Part shown: piece by piece, positions 18,416 to 26,872 of the stretch
Layout: each line of letters opens with the position of its first letter
Numbering within the stretch: the first letter of the stretch is position 1
DNA from: Bacteroidetes bacterium GWF2_33_38
GTDB lineage: Bacteria > Bacteroidota > Bacteroidia > Bacteroidales > GWF2-33-38
NCBI GenBank assembly: GCA_001769505.1
Contig: MEOF01000004.1
Span: forward strand, 1-43,671
Length of the DNA: 43,671 nt
Reading direction: 5' to 3'
Notes under the pieces: generated by a model
What the model was told of the DNA's origin: nothing
Seen by the model: only the letters and a program-made list of their open reading frames with translations
Databases searched by the model: none
Made by a program: the position numbers and the translations under genes

Positions 18416-19471
18416 ATGATTTACGACAAACTTATAATTTACTACTACACAGGAACAGGAAATGCACTCAAGGCTTCGGAATGGATTATAAGCGAAGCCA
18501 AAAACAGAGGAATCGTAACGCATATTCACGCCATTGATAGAAATTATAAACCAAATGTGCAGGAATTCACTGCAAATACATTATTCGGTTTTTGTTATCC
18601 GACTCATGGCTTTAATGCCGTTCCAGCAATGCTGAGTTTTATGAGTAAATTCCCAAAAGTCGCTAAAAATCATGCGTTTTTATTGAATACTCGTGCCGGA
18701 ATGAAAATTTTCAATTATAATACTCCCGGTTTATCAGGAATTGCATTGTTGTTACCGATGCTTATATTGTTTTTAAGAAACTTCAACATACGAGGAGCCT
18801 ATCCGCTGGATATGCCTTCAAATTGGATTTCGATACACCCAGGATTAAATCAAAATTCGGTTCGTTTTATTATCAATGCTTGTGAGAAAAAAACGAAAAA
18901 ATTTATTCAAACAATTTTTCTAGGCAAAAGACATTTAAAACGTATGTGTATCGATATTCCATTAGATATACTTATTGTACCGATAAGTTTTGGTTATTAC
19001 TTTATCGGACGATTTTTTCTTGCTAAAACACTGATTTATACCCGCGAATGTAACTCTTGTCAACTTTGTGTAAAAAATTGCCCGGTAGAGGCAATTAAAA
19101 TTGTAAACGGCAAACCATTTTGGACTCACAACTGTGAAAGTTGTATGCGTTGCATTGCTTATTGCCCACAAAAATCAATTCAAGCTTCGCATTTAATATT
19201 TTTCAGCGGATTGTTATTATTCTTTATTCCATTTACCGATTTGCTTTCCAATATTTTGTTCGATAAAGCTGTAATTTCAAATGAGTGGCTAATTTGGATT
19301 ATCGATACTATAATTGCAATGAGCTTTCTTTACTTTTTGTATGCGGTAATTCAGAAACTATTGAAATACACATGGATAGAAGTTATTTTTCGTTACACTT
19401 CCATAACTTATTATTGGAGAAGATATAAGACTCCGGGTTATAAATTTAGCGATTTGAAAAAACACGAATAG
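18416..19471 (+). CDS. EFR1-type flavodoxin/ferredoxin membrane protein
   Basis: A 351-aa redox protein. The N-terminus is flavodoxin-like with the FMN phosphate loop YYYTGTGNAL (9-18) and FCYPTHGFNA. Two [4Fe-4S] ferredoxin motifs follow: C212-x2-C215-x2-C218-x3-C222 and C240-x2-C243-x2-C246-x3-C250. The C-terminal 90 residues carry two membrane helices (about 259-282 and 291-315). A hydrophobic stretch also lies near 106-122. It fits the EFR1 family of ferredoxins fused to a flavodoxin fold, typical of anaerobes. It ends the guaB run, 20 bp after surA. Partner and electron donor are unknown. Confidence 0.85.
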   Translation: MIYDKLIIYYYTGTGNALKASEWIISEAKNRGIVTHIHAIDRNYKPNVQEFTANTLFGFCYPTHGFNAVPAMLSFMSKFPKVAKNHAFLLNTRAGMKIFNYNTPGLSGIALLLPMLILFLRNFNIRGAYPLDMPSNWISIHPGLNQNSVRFIINACEKKTKKFIQTIFLGKRHLKRMCIDIPLDILIVPISFGYYFIGRFFLAKTLIYTRECNSCQLCVKNCPVEAIKIVNGKPFWTHNCESCMRCIAYCPQKSIQASHLIFFSGLLLFFIPFTDLLSNILFDKAVISNEWLIWIIDTIIAMSFLYFLYAVIQKLLKYTWIEVIFRYTSITYYWRRYKTPGYKFSDLKKHE

Positions 19472-19596
19472 AATAAACAGTAGATAATATCTGATATTCA
19501 AATCAGGAAAATTTAATAGAGTTTATATTGTCCGGTTTTTTTTACATTTATCTAGAACATAAGTTATTGAATGTTATACGATAGAAACAACATCAA

Positions 19597-20559
19597 CTAA
19601 TTGTAAATATTAGCTTTCAACTTCTCAACATAATTTTTAATTCCATCTTCCAAAGAGGTGAAAGTTCTATTGTATCCAATGTTTCGAATTTTTTGCATAT
19701 TAGCTTGAGTAAAATACTGATAATTATCGCGAATATCTTCGGGCGTATCAATGTATTCGATATTTTCGATTAGGTTTAGATTTTTAAAAATATTTTTAAC
19801 CAAATCGTTGAAATCTCTTGCCTGTGCTGTTCCTAGATTGTAAATCCCTGAATCTTTGCGATGATGTAAAAAGAAATACAATACATCAACAACATCGTCA
19901 ATATAAATAAAATCACGAGTTTGTTCGCCATCTTTAAAATTTGGATTGTGCGAACGAAATAATTTCATTTTTCCGTTTTTTTGAATTTGATTAAATGCGT
20001 GAAACATAACCGAAGCCATACGTCCTTTGTGGTATTCGTTTGGACCGTAAACATTAAAAAATTTCAACCCCACCCAAAAATAAGGCTTACGTTCTTGTTG
20101 CAAAGCCCATTTATCAAAATCATTTTTTGATTCTCCATACGGATTTAAGGGTATTAATTTTTCAATTATTTCATGATTATCATCGTAACCCAATTTCCCA
20201 TCACCGTAAGTTGCTGCCGATGAAGCATAAACCATTGGCAAACCATATTCAACGCATTTATTCCAAACTTGTTTTGTATAATTTAGATTTAACTCATCAA
20301 AAATATTTTTATCAAATTCAGTTGTATCGGTACGAGCTCCAATGTGAAAAACGAATTGCACGAATCGATGATTCTCGTCAATCCACTGAAATAGATTTTT
20401 TCGTTCAACTTTATGAGAAAATTTTTTATTTTTCAGATTCTTATTTTTTTCAGGATTATCGAAATTGTCAACTAAAACAATATCATTGAAATTTTCTTTG
20501 TTTAAGCGATTCACTAAATTGCTTGCTATAAATCCTGCAGCTCCTGTAACAACAATCAT
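19597..20559 (-). CDS. hldD: ADP-L-glycero-D-manno-heptose 6-epimerase (HldD-type)
   Basis: A 320-aa extended short-chain dehydrogenase/reductase. The NAD(P) motif is VTGAAGFIASN (4-14). The catalytic triad is visible as the Ser in YASSAATYG (111-119), Y141 and K145 (YGESK). The segments LKFFNVYGPNEYHKGRMASV and DGEQTRDFIYIDDVV are characteristic of HldD/RfaD. The enzyme converts ADP-D-glycero- to ADP-L-glycero-beta-D-manno-heptose for lipopolysaccharide core. No other heptose genes are nearby, and a related sugar-nucleotide epimerase remains possible. The gene stands alone; a 24-bp-period repeat lies just upstream. Confidence 0.9.
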   Translation of the reverse strand: MIVVTGAAGFIASNLVNRLNKENFNDIVLVDNFDNPEKNKNLKNKKFSHKVERKNLFQWIDENHRFVQFVFHIGARTDTTEFDKNIFDELNLNYTKQVWNKCVEYGLPMVYASSAATYGDGKLGYDDNHEIIEKLIPLNPYGESKNDFDKWALQQERKPYFWVGLKFFNVYGPNEYHKGRMASVMFHAFNQIQKNGKMKLFRSHNPNFKDGEQTRDFIYIDDVVDVLYFFLHHRKDSGIYNLGTAQARDFNDLVKNIFKNLNLIENIEYIDTPEDIRDNYQYFTQANMQKIRNIGYNRTFTSLEDGIKNYVEKLKANIYN

Positions 20560-20575
20560 TTTTTAATTTATAATT

Positions 20576-20616
20576 TATGAAGTAACAAAGTTTAGAAGTT
20601 ATGAAGTAATAAAGTT
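20576..20616. repeat. Two 17-bp repeats, period 24
   Basis: TATGAAGTAACAAAGTT (20576-20592) and TATGAAGTAATAAAGTT (20600-20616) differ at one base and are separated by 7 bp, upstream of the epimerase gene. Confidence 0.8.
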
Positions 20617-20669
20617 AGTTTGTTTTGACGAATTATACAAACCCTCGATTACAAGTTGTTTCAAAAACA

Positions 20670-22103
20670 TTATCCTTTTTTAATTCCATATTTATTGAAA
20701 AGGAACAAAGCCAAAGCTGTAAAAAGTCCTATTCCGGTAAATACATACCAAATATTTGAAGGCTGATAAGTATTCCAAAGATATGAAGTTAATTCTGGTT
20801 CTGTCATATTGAGTTGAATCAACGAATCTTGAATAAAATTATTTTGTGTGTAGGAATCCGAAATTTCTTGAAAAACAATATTTCGACTACTCAATTCGGT
20901 TTCCAAAAGCGAAATTTTATCCGACATATTGCTATAAACAACTCCTGAAATTATTCCAGCAAACAAGTTCCCACCTGCAAGTGGCAGATAAGAAGTGCCA
21001 ATATATAAGGCTGTTTTGTCGTTGGGTGCAACTTTGCTAATGTACTCCGTTATTTTGGGCGAACTTGCCATTTCTCCAAGCGAAAAAATCAAAATTGAAA
21101 GAAAAAGAAAAAATGGATTTTGAAAAATAAATGTTACTCCCAAACCAATTGATGCAACAATAATTCCTGCAATCATTGCATTAATCGGTTTAAATTTCAT
21201 TACAAAAGTCGATACCAAAATTTGAAAAATAATAATATATCCTGCATCAATATTTACAATTCTATCTGCTGCAACTGTGCCTACTTCGGTTCCAACAATT
21301 TGTGCAAGCGAAGGTGAAATATTGTTTAAAGAATTGTACAATATTCTTGTATCAACCCATTGCTCAATAAACACAGGAAGCGTATAAAACAATTGGAAAT
21401 ACATTGTCCAAAAGCCAATGATGATGATTAAAAAAATAGCAAATCGAAAGTCTTTCAGCACATGCCAAATATTTTGAAAAATCTTAGCTATAGATTTAAA
21501 AAATGGTAAATCATCAGTTTCTCTTTCGGGCTCTTTGTAAAAAAATATTGTCAAAACAATATTAAGCAAAATTGCAATTGCCGAAGCATAGAACAAGTAA
21601 TTCCAACTTGTTTCCCGTAGTTCAGATGCGAATAGCGGTCCTATAAATGCTCCAATATTTACAATTTGATAAAAAATTCCGAATCCGATTGACGAATTAC
21701 TCTCATTGGTTGTTTTGGCAACAGTTGCCGCAATTATGGGTTTAAATAATGCAGCTCCTATTCCAAGATATAAAAAGGCAAAAAAGAAACTGTAATATTC
21801 AGTGAAAAACGTGAGCAAATAATATCCTGATGATAAAATCATGAGTGAAATCAACAGCACTTTTTTATATCCAAATTTATCGGCAATAGCTCCTGTAATT
21901 ATTGGAAGTAAATATAACATGGCTGATACGACTCCCATTATGGTTCCTTTTTCGATTTGAGAAAACCCCAATGCTCCGGTATCAGTAGAATTGGTTAAAT
22001 AAAGCGATAGCGGAATAAACATTCCGTACCAAGCCCAGCGTTCAAAAAGCTCAATTACATTTGCAATCCAAAAAGTGCGAGGAAAACCATTGAATTTACT
22101 CAT
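20670..22103 (-). CDS. MFS transporter, POT (peptide transporter)-like
   Basis: A 477-aa inner-membrane transporter with about 12-14 predicted helices. The first helix carries ELFERWAWYGMF (18-29), which matches the ExxERFxYYG proton-coupling motif of POT-family peptide symporters, and the GAIADKFGYKKVLL loop is the general MFS signature. An unusually long loop near residues 400-445 precedes the last helix. POT relatives import di- and tripeptides, but the substrate here is inferred only from this motif. It starts 5 bp after the PDZ-hydrolase gene, so the two are one transcript. Confidence 0.8.
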   Translation of the reverse strand: MSKFNGFPRTFWIANVIELFERWAWYGMFIPLSLYLTNSTDTGALGFSQIEKGTIMGVVSAMLYLLPIITGAIADKFGYKKVLLISLMILSSGYYLLTFFTEYYSFFFAFLYLGIGAALFKPIIAATVAKTTNESNSSIGFGIFYQIVNIGAFIGPLFASELRETSWNYLFYASAIAILLNIVLTIFFYKEPERETDDLPFFKSIAKIFQNIWHVLKDFRFAIFLIIIIGFWTMYFQLFYTLPVFIEQWVDTRILYNSLNNISPSLAQIVGTEVGTVAADRIVNIDAGYIIIFQILVSTFVMKFKPINAMIAGIIVASIGLGVTFIFQNPFFLFLSILIFSLGEMASSPKITEYISKVAPNDKTALYIGTSYLPLAGGNLFAGIISGVVYSNMSDKISLLETELSSRNIVFQEISDSYTQNNFIQDSLIQLNMTEPELTSYLWNTYQPSNIWYVFTGIGLFTALALFLFNKYGIKKG

Positions 22104-22108
22104 CTAAT

Positions 22109-23467
22109 TTATTTTTGAAGAATATTTTGAATCCATTTGTGTGTTTCTTCCAGAATTTCGGGATTAAAATTATTGATAATATAGTCGTAATTGCTATTTT
22201 CAATGCCGTCTTTCATCGATTTTACTTTGGCAAAAGCGTGTGTAGTATTTTCCATTCTTAAATAAGTTCCTTTTCCTGGATGGTAATAATTTACAATGTC
22301 AGCAATTGTTTTGTGTTCGTCTTCAGAAAAAGCTTCTAGGTCAGCACTACTCCAAATCGAAAGCACGTGTGCTTCGGAATTCTTGAATGCTTTGGGTTGA
22401 TTCAAATCATCGATTTGTTGCCAATATTTATAATTTCTGTCCCAAATTCTATCTTTGCCGTCGAATTGCATTCCATTTTCTAAAAGTTCTTTATATTTCT
22501 TATTTTCAGACAATTCCAATGGTGTTTTTTTCATTACTAAATACTCAAAAAGTAATTTTTTGTACTCAGCTATCTCCTCTTCATTTTCGACATAATCGGC
22601 TCCCATCAACGGATTTTGAAACCTGAACATGTTTAAAATATATTCGTACCACGAAATCAATCCGGTTCCCGCTACAACAATCCCTTTAACCTTATTTCGC
22701 TCAGCCAAAATAGGAGCTTCAATTCCACCAAGCGAATGTCCCCAAATGAAAATATTGTTTGTATCAACAAAATCATATTTTTTCAACGATTGTAACCCTT
22801 TTTCAAAACCGTCAATTTCAGTTTGCAAATCAACATCTTTGCAGTTTGGAGTATTTATGCAATCACCTTCGCCTAACTTTTCAACTCGCATTACGACATA
22901 TCCTTTTTTAGTTAATCCATCAACCAACTGTCCGTAAGGATGCTTGCCAATATTATCGAGTGAGTAACATAAATATCCTGGAATAAAAAGAATAGTGGGA
23001 GCCTTTGTTATATTTTTTGGTTTAGTAATTATCGTTCGTATATAACCATTGTTGTATGAAACTTCATCATAAATAATCTCATAATCGTCTGATATTTCAA
23101 GAGGTTTGCCAATAGCTTTTCCTTTAAGTGTTTTTGGTTTACCACTTCGAATTATATTTACCGAAACGACATCGTTTTCTCTTAAATTTTTAATCGTAGA
23201 AGTAAAAGTAGTTGAGTTTTTAATCTCGACATCGTTTACTTTTAGAATTATATCCTTTTCGACAAGTTTAAGATTCGATGCAGTTGTGTTTGGAATTATC
23301 TTTTCGACCAAAATTCCATCAAGCATTTTCAACTCATAAACCTTTGCAATTGAATCATTTATTTCAAGCACATAGGCTCCAAAAGACGCTTTACGTTTTA
23401 TGTTTTGTGCATAAATATTTAGCGAAAATACGCTAATTGTCAATAGAAGAAAAAAATAATATTTCAT
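22109..23467 (-). CDS. Secreted PDZ-domain alpha/beta hydrolase
   Basis: A 452-aa exported enzyme. Signal peptide 1-21 (ending IYAQN). A PDZ domain covers about 25-118 (GILVEKIIPNTTASNLKLVE, then DIILKVNDVEI). The hydrolase domain follows, with an oxyanion region TILFIPGYLCYSLDN (158-172), the nucleophile elbow G243-H-S245-L-G-G, and a late SSADLEAFSE acid and NTTHAF His. The overall design recalls bacterial proteins annotated as dienelactone hydrolase- or acyl-peptidase-like. The PDZ may bind peptide tails or position substrates. It is the first gene of a pair with the POT-like transporter, which suggests release and then uptake of peptide products; that is inference. Confidence 0.85.
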   Translation of the reverse strand: MKYYFFLLLTISVFSLNIYAQNIKRKASFGAYVLEINDSIAKVYELKMLDGILVEKIIPNTTASNLKLVEKDIILKVNDVEIKNSTTFTSTIKNLRENDVVSVNIIRSGKPKTLKGKAIGKPLEISDDYEIIYDEVSYNNGYIRTIITKPKNITKAPTILFIPGYLCYSLDNIGKHPYGQLVDGLTKKGYVVMRVEKLGEGDCINTPNCKDVDLQTEIDGFEKGLQSLKKYDFVDTNNIFIWGHSLGGIEAPILAERNKVKGIVVAGTGLISWYEYILNMFRFQNPLMGADYVENEEEIAEYKKLLFEYLVMKKTPLELSENKKYKELLENGMQFDGKDRIWDRNYKYWQQIDDLNQPKAFKNSEAHVLSIWSSADLEAFSEDEHKTIADIVNYYHPGKGTYLRMENTTHAFAKVKSMKDGIENSNYDYIINNFNPEILEETHKWIQNILQK

Positions 23468-23872
23468 AATATTGATTTATTAAAAGTTAAAAAAATAACA
23501 GATAGAACGATACAAAAAAAATAAAAAATAATATTTTACTTCTAATGGTTGTCTTGTTTAAAAAACACCGCCACAGTATAAATTTTGACTAAATTAAAGC
23601 GATTATACGAAGGTTCAAAATATTTTGAGTTTAATTTTTGCCGATGTTGGAATCCTTTACTACATCAATCCCAAATACAGGCAAAAAAATGGTATAAATA
23701 CTGTTGGGAACTTGCAGTTTATTGTGAAACACATCAAAATGGAAATTCAAAATTTCAACCAAATTTCCTCATACTAATTTGCAAATCGGAATCGTTTTAA
23801 AATAATAATTCGTGTAAGATGATACGACTATGTGTGCTGGCATTGTCGTATTTTGTTAGGCTGAATTATACT
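23468..23872. other. 405-bp gap without a convincing gene
   Basis: A very A/T-rich stretch near 23480-23545 is followed by more mixed sequence. A 71-codon frame on the plus strand (23585-23800) has no recognisable features and I do not call it. A 7-bp inverted repeat, ATACGAC (23822-23828) and GTCGTAT (23845-23851), with four T after it could end plus-strand transcription or mark the edge of an insert containing the FRG gene. Confidence 0.5.
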
Positions 23873-24610
23873 TTATTTCGCTTGATCAATGCAAAGCTTA
23901 TTGTAATTTATCGTCCAACAGAGACCATCAAAATCAGGATAAACAGTCTTATAAGAAATCCCAAGATCATTTAAATCTCTTTTTATTTCTATTTTATTTT
24001 TTGAAGGTATTCTGAATTTCATCAGATTGTATCCTTCGGTAAATTCCTTAGTTGGATCTTTAAATAATTGAAAGACACCTTGCTGCGCTTTTATTCTTTG
24101 AGTCAAGTCAGGAGCAAAAAGAAAATGGTATTCATCAAGGTCTTCATGAAATGGTGTAGTTAGTTTTTTAAAATCATTGAAAACAAATTGAGTCTGGAAA
24201 GCGTATAATGCAGCATCTTGTTCAAAACAATCTTTGTCCTCTACTGCAAAAAACAACGCAACTAACGGAAAAAGAGTCCAATCTAATAATCTTGTTTTCA
24301 AGCCATGATGTTGGGCTACAGCAAGTAAATTAAATTGGTTGTTTTCACGCAAATCATTATATACATTGATGCAAAACTCAGCAAATGCAGACTTCTCAAA
24401 CTCAAACAGTTTTTGCTTACTTTTAAATATCTTATTTTGCTTTTGAGTCAGTCTGCCAATTGAAGGGATAAGCCCATATTCATATCTCTTCACACCTCTA
24501 AACATCCATTTTCCCGAATTTATGTCCGAAGTATTAAGTAATTTATGTTTTATTTCTAAGAACTTTGCGACCGATGTAATATGCTTTTCGGGGTTATCGA
24601 ATTCCTCCAT
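23873..24610 (-). CDS. FRG-domain protein
   Basis: A 245-aa cytoplasmic protein. The FRG domain spans about 20-130: FRG at 37-39, GLIPSIGRL (46-54), and the hallmark LAVAQHHGLKTRLLDWT (96-112) followed by a hydrophobic helix ending in LFFAVED. The remaining C-terminal half has no recognised domain. FRG proteins are patchily distributed and often found in accessory or mobile regions; their biochemical function is not established in what I know. The gene lies 30 bp after the DPP IV gene on the same strand and beside a 405-bp empty gap, which suits a recent insertion. Confidence 0.85.
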   Translation of the reverse strand: MEEFDNPEKHITSVAKFLEIKHKLLNTSDINSGKWMFRGVKRYEYGLIPSIGRLTQKQNKIFKSKQKLFEFEKSAFAEFCINVYNDLRENNQFNLLAVAQHHGLKTRLLDWTLFPLVALFFAVEDKDCFEQDAALYAFQTQFVFNDFKKLTTPFHEDLDEYHFLFAPDLTQRIKAQQGVFQLFKDPTKEFTEGYNLMKFRIPSKNKIEIKRDLNDLGISYKTVYPDFDGLCWTINYNKLCIDQAK

Positions 24611-24640
24611 TGTCTATTAATTTAAAGTATCCCCCCTCTT

Positions 24641-26797
24641 CTACTTCATCAAATAATCATCGAAATATTCCGTAACTTTTTCCATTAAATGTGTTCTGTG
24701 TGGTCCGCGAACATTATGCTCAGCTCTTGGATAAACGAAATAATCAACCTGTACACCTTCTTCGATACACTTTTGTATAAATGCTAAACTATGTTGCCAA
24801 ACAACTGTGTTATCAATTGCTCCATGAACTAACATCAATTTTCCTTTTAAATCTTTTGCTCGGTTAACTAAGCAATTATTTTTATAGCCTTCGGGGTTTT
24901 CGTCGGGCATATCCATATAGCGTTCGCCGTACATAATTTCATAATATTTCCAATCAATAACAGGACCTCCGGCAACGCCAACTTTAAAAATTTCGGGATA
25001 ATTTACCATCAACGAAGTTGTCATAAATCCGCCATAGCTCCAACCATGAACACCAATTCGTTCCATATCAACATAGGCTTGTGATTTTAGGTAATCAATG
25101 CCTTTCATTTGGTCAGCCATTTCGTTTACGCCTATATTGCGATGAATCACATTTTCAAACTCAAACCCACGATTTGCCGAACCTCGATTGTCAACCGTCA
25201 TTACAATGTAACCTTTTTGTGCCATATAATAATCCCAATAGCTAAGTCCGCCAAGCCATGTGTCGTTAATCATTTGAGCATGTGGTCCGCCATAAACATA
25301 AACAATTACAGGATATTTTTTCGAGGCATCAAAATCATTTGGTTTTACCATCGAACAATACAAATCTGTTTTATTATCAGCCGCTTTTATGGTGAAAATT
25401 TCGGGTTTCTGAATTTTATGCTCATCAAAAACATTTTCGCAAGGAATCAACGATTGTGAAACTTTTTGAGTACTTGTATTCACAACGTTTATTTCACGAA
25501 AAACATCAAGGCTCGAAAAATCGTCAATAATGTAACTTCCTTTGGCATTTAAAATTCCACTGTGCGTACCAGGTGTGTTGGTTTGCGGAATTACTCTTCC
25601 GGTCGATAAATTTACTGAACTAATGTGTGTTTCAATTTGTCGTTTCTCGTCGGTATGAGCAAAATAAATTTGTTGTACTTTTTCATCAAAACCCAACAAA
25701 CTTATAACAACAAATTGTCCTTTTGTCAATTGCTTTACCAATGTCCCATCAATGTTGTACAAATAAAGATGATTAAACCCATCGCGTTGACTTTGCCAAA
25801 TAAATTGATTATTGTTGTTTTTAACAAATAACATTGGGTGCATTGGTTCAACGTATTTTTCGTGCTTTTCTTCAAAAAGAGTTTTAACAAATTCTCCATT
25901 TTCAGCATTATACTGATTTAATTTCATGTGATTTTGCTCACGATTTAGTACTGCAATAAAAATAAATTTTTCATCGGGCGACCATGCGATATTGGTTAAA
26001 TATTGTTCGACAGGTTCGCCTGTTTTAAGAAAAATTGTTTTGTTTTGCTGAACATTGTAAACTCCAACTGTAACCTGATGACTTTTCATTCCGGCCATCG
26101 GGTATTTAATATTTTCAGTTTCTGCAATTCTTGTTGTAATATCCACCAATGGATAATTGCTTACCATAGTTTCGTCCATTCGGTAAAACGCAATTGCATT
26201 TCCTTTTGGAGACCAGAAAATGCCTTTTTCAATTCCAAATTCGTTTCTGTGAACAACTTTTCCATTAACAATTCCTAAATCTGTTTCGTTTGTAATCTGA
26301 ATTTCTTTTCCCTCTTTGTTTACAAAAAACAAATTATTATCAACCGTATATGCAATTTGGCTGTAATCAAAGTTAAAATCGTGGTTTTCTGCTTTTTCGT
26401 TTAATTTTTGAGATTTTACAATATTTTTCTTTTCAACATTGTACACAAAAATCATATTTCCATTATCAACAAATATTTCATTATCGTTAATCCATGAGTA
26501 ATTAGGTATGTAAGCTAATTTTTCGAATCCAGCTTTTTCAAGTGCATCTCTCAATTCCGAAATAGGAACTAATTCTTGGCTTTTCCCTTTTGCATCGACC
26601 TCAAATATTGATGATGATTTAACATAAGTAAGTTTATCAGTACTACCTCGCCATTGAAGCATGGCTGGATTTTTTTGATAAGCTTTAACATACAAATTAT
26701 AAGATACGTCACCAATGGTTAAATCTTTTTTTTGGGCTATTGAAGCCAAGTTAAGCGTAATGATAAACGCAAGAATTGTTAATAATTTTTTTGACAT
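24641..26797 (-). CDS. Dipeptidyl peptidase IV (S9 family)
   Basis: A 718-aa exported serine peptidase removing Xaa-Pro (or Xaa-Ala) dipeptides from peptide N-termini. Signal peptide 1-21 (ending SIAQ). An eight-bladed propeller fills about 30-470, with the substrate-amine binding glutamate region represented by HRNEFGIEKGIFWSP. The C-terminal alpha/beta hydrolase has S587 in GWSYGG, D662 in IDN and H694 in RAEHNV. Length and order match DPP IV of Bacteroidota such as Porphyromonas. It would act in the periplasm and supply dipeptides, and the POT-like transporter lies 2.5 kb away on the same strand. Confidence 0.95.
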   Translation of the reverse strand: MSKKLLTILAFIITLNLASIAQKKDLTIGDVSYNLYVKAYQKNPAMLQWRGSTDKLTYVKSSSIFEVDAKGKSQELVPISELRDALEKAGFEKLAYIPNYSWINDNEIFVDNGNMIFVYNVEKKNIVKSQKLNEKAENHDFNFDYSQIAYTVDNNLFFVNKEGKEIQITNETDLGIVNGKVVHRNEFGIEKGIFWSPKGNAIAFYRMDETMVSNYPLVDITTRIAETENIKYPMAGMKSHQVTVGVYNVQQNKTIFLKTGEPVEQYLTNIAWSPDEKFIFIAVLNREQNHMKLNQYNAENGEFVKTLFEEKHEKYVEPMHPMLFVKNNNNQFIWQSQRDGFNHLYLYNIDGTLVKQLTKGQFVVISLLGFDEKVQQIYFAHTDEKRQIETHISSVNLSTGRVIPQTNTPGTHSGILNAKGSYIIDDFSSLDVFREINVVNTSTQKVSQSLIPCENVFDEHKIQKPEIFTIKAADNKTDLYCSMVKPNDFDASKKYPVIVYVYGGPHAQMINDTWLGGLSYWDYYMAQKGYIVMTVDNRGSANRGFEFENVIHRNIGVNEMADQMKGIDYLKSQAYVDMERIGVHGWSYGGFMTTSLMVNYPEIFKVGVAGGPVIDWKYYEIMYGERYMDMPDENPEGYKNNCLVNRAKDLKGKLMLVHGAIDNTVVWQHSLAFIQKCIEEGVQVDYFVYPRAEHNVRGPHRTHLMEKVTEYFDDYLMK

Positions 26798-26833
26798 TTT
26801 ACTTCGATTTTAAAACAATACTAATGAAATTAT

Positions 26834-26841
26834 TACTTTTG
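26834..26841 (+). promoter_or_regulatory. Candidate -7 box (TACTTTTG) for the dipeptidase operon
   Basis: A perfect TAnnTTTG lies 31 bp before the start at 26873, in the 75-bp gap divergent from DPP IV. The upstream TTTG box is not conserved. Confidence 0.5.
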
Positions 26842-26872
26842 GAAAACAATTAACTTCAAAAATAGTTATTTA

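Noticed and set aside
20127-20489. A 120-codon open frame opposite the HldD-type epimerase gene
   Set aside because: It is wholly antisense to a clear gene, has no domain, signal peptide or start context, and its composition is that of a shadow frame.
23585-23800. A 71-codon frame in the 405-bp gap, rich in Cys and Trp near its centre
   Set aside because: No family resemblance, no promoter and no clear start. It might be a remnant, but I could not support a gene.
25109-25459. A 116-codon open frame opposite the DPP IV gene
   Set aside because: Lies over the catalytic domain of the peptidase on the other strand; no independent support.
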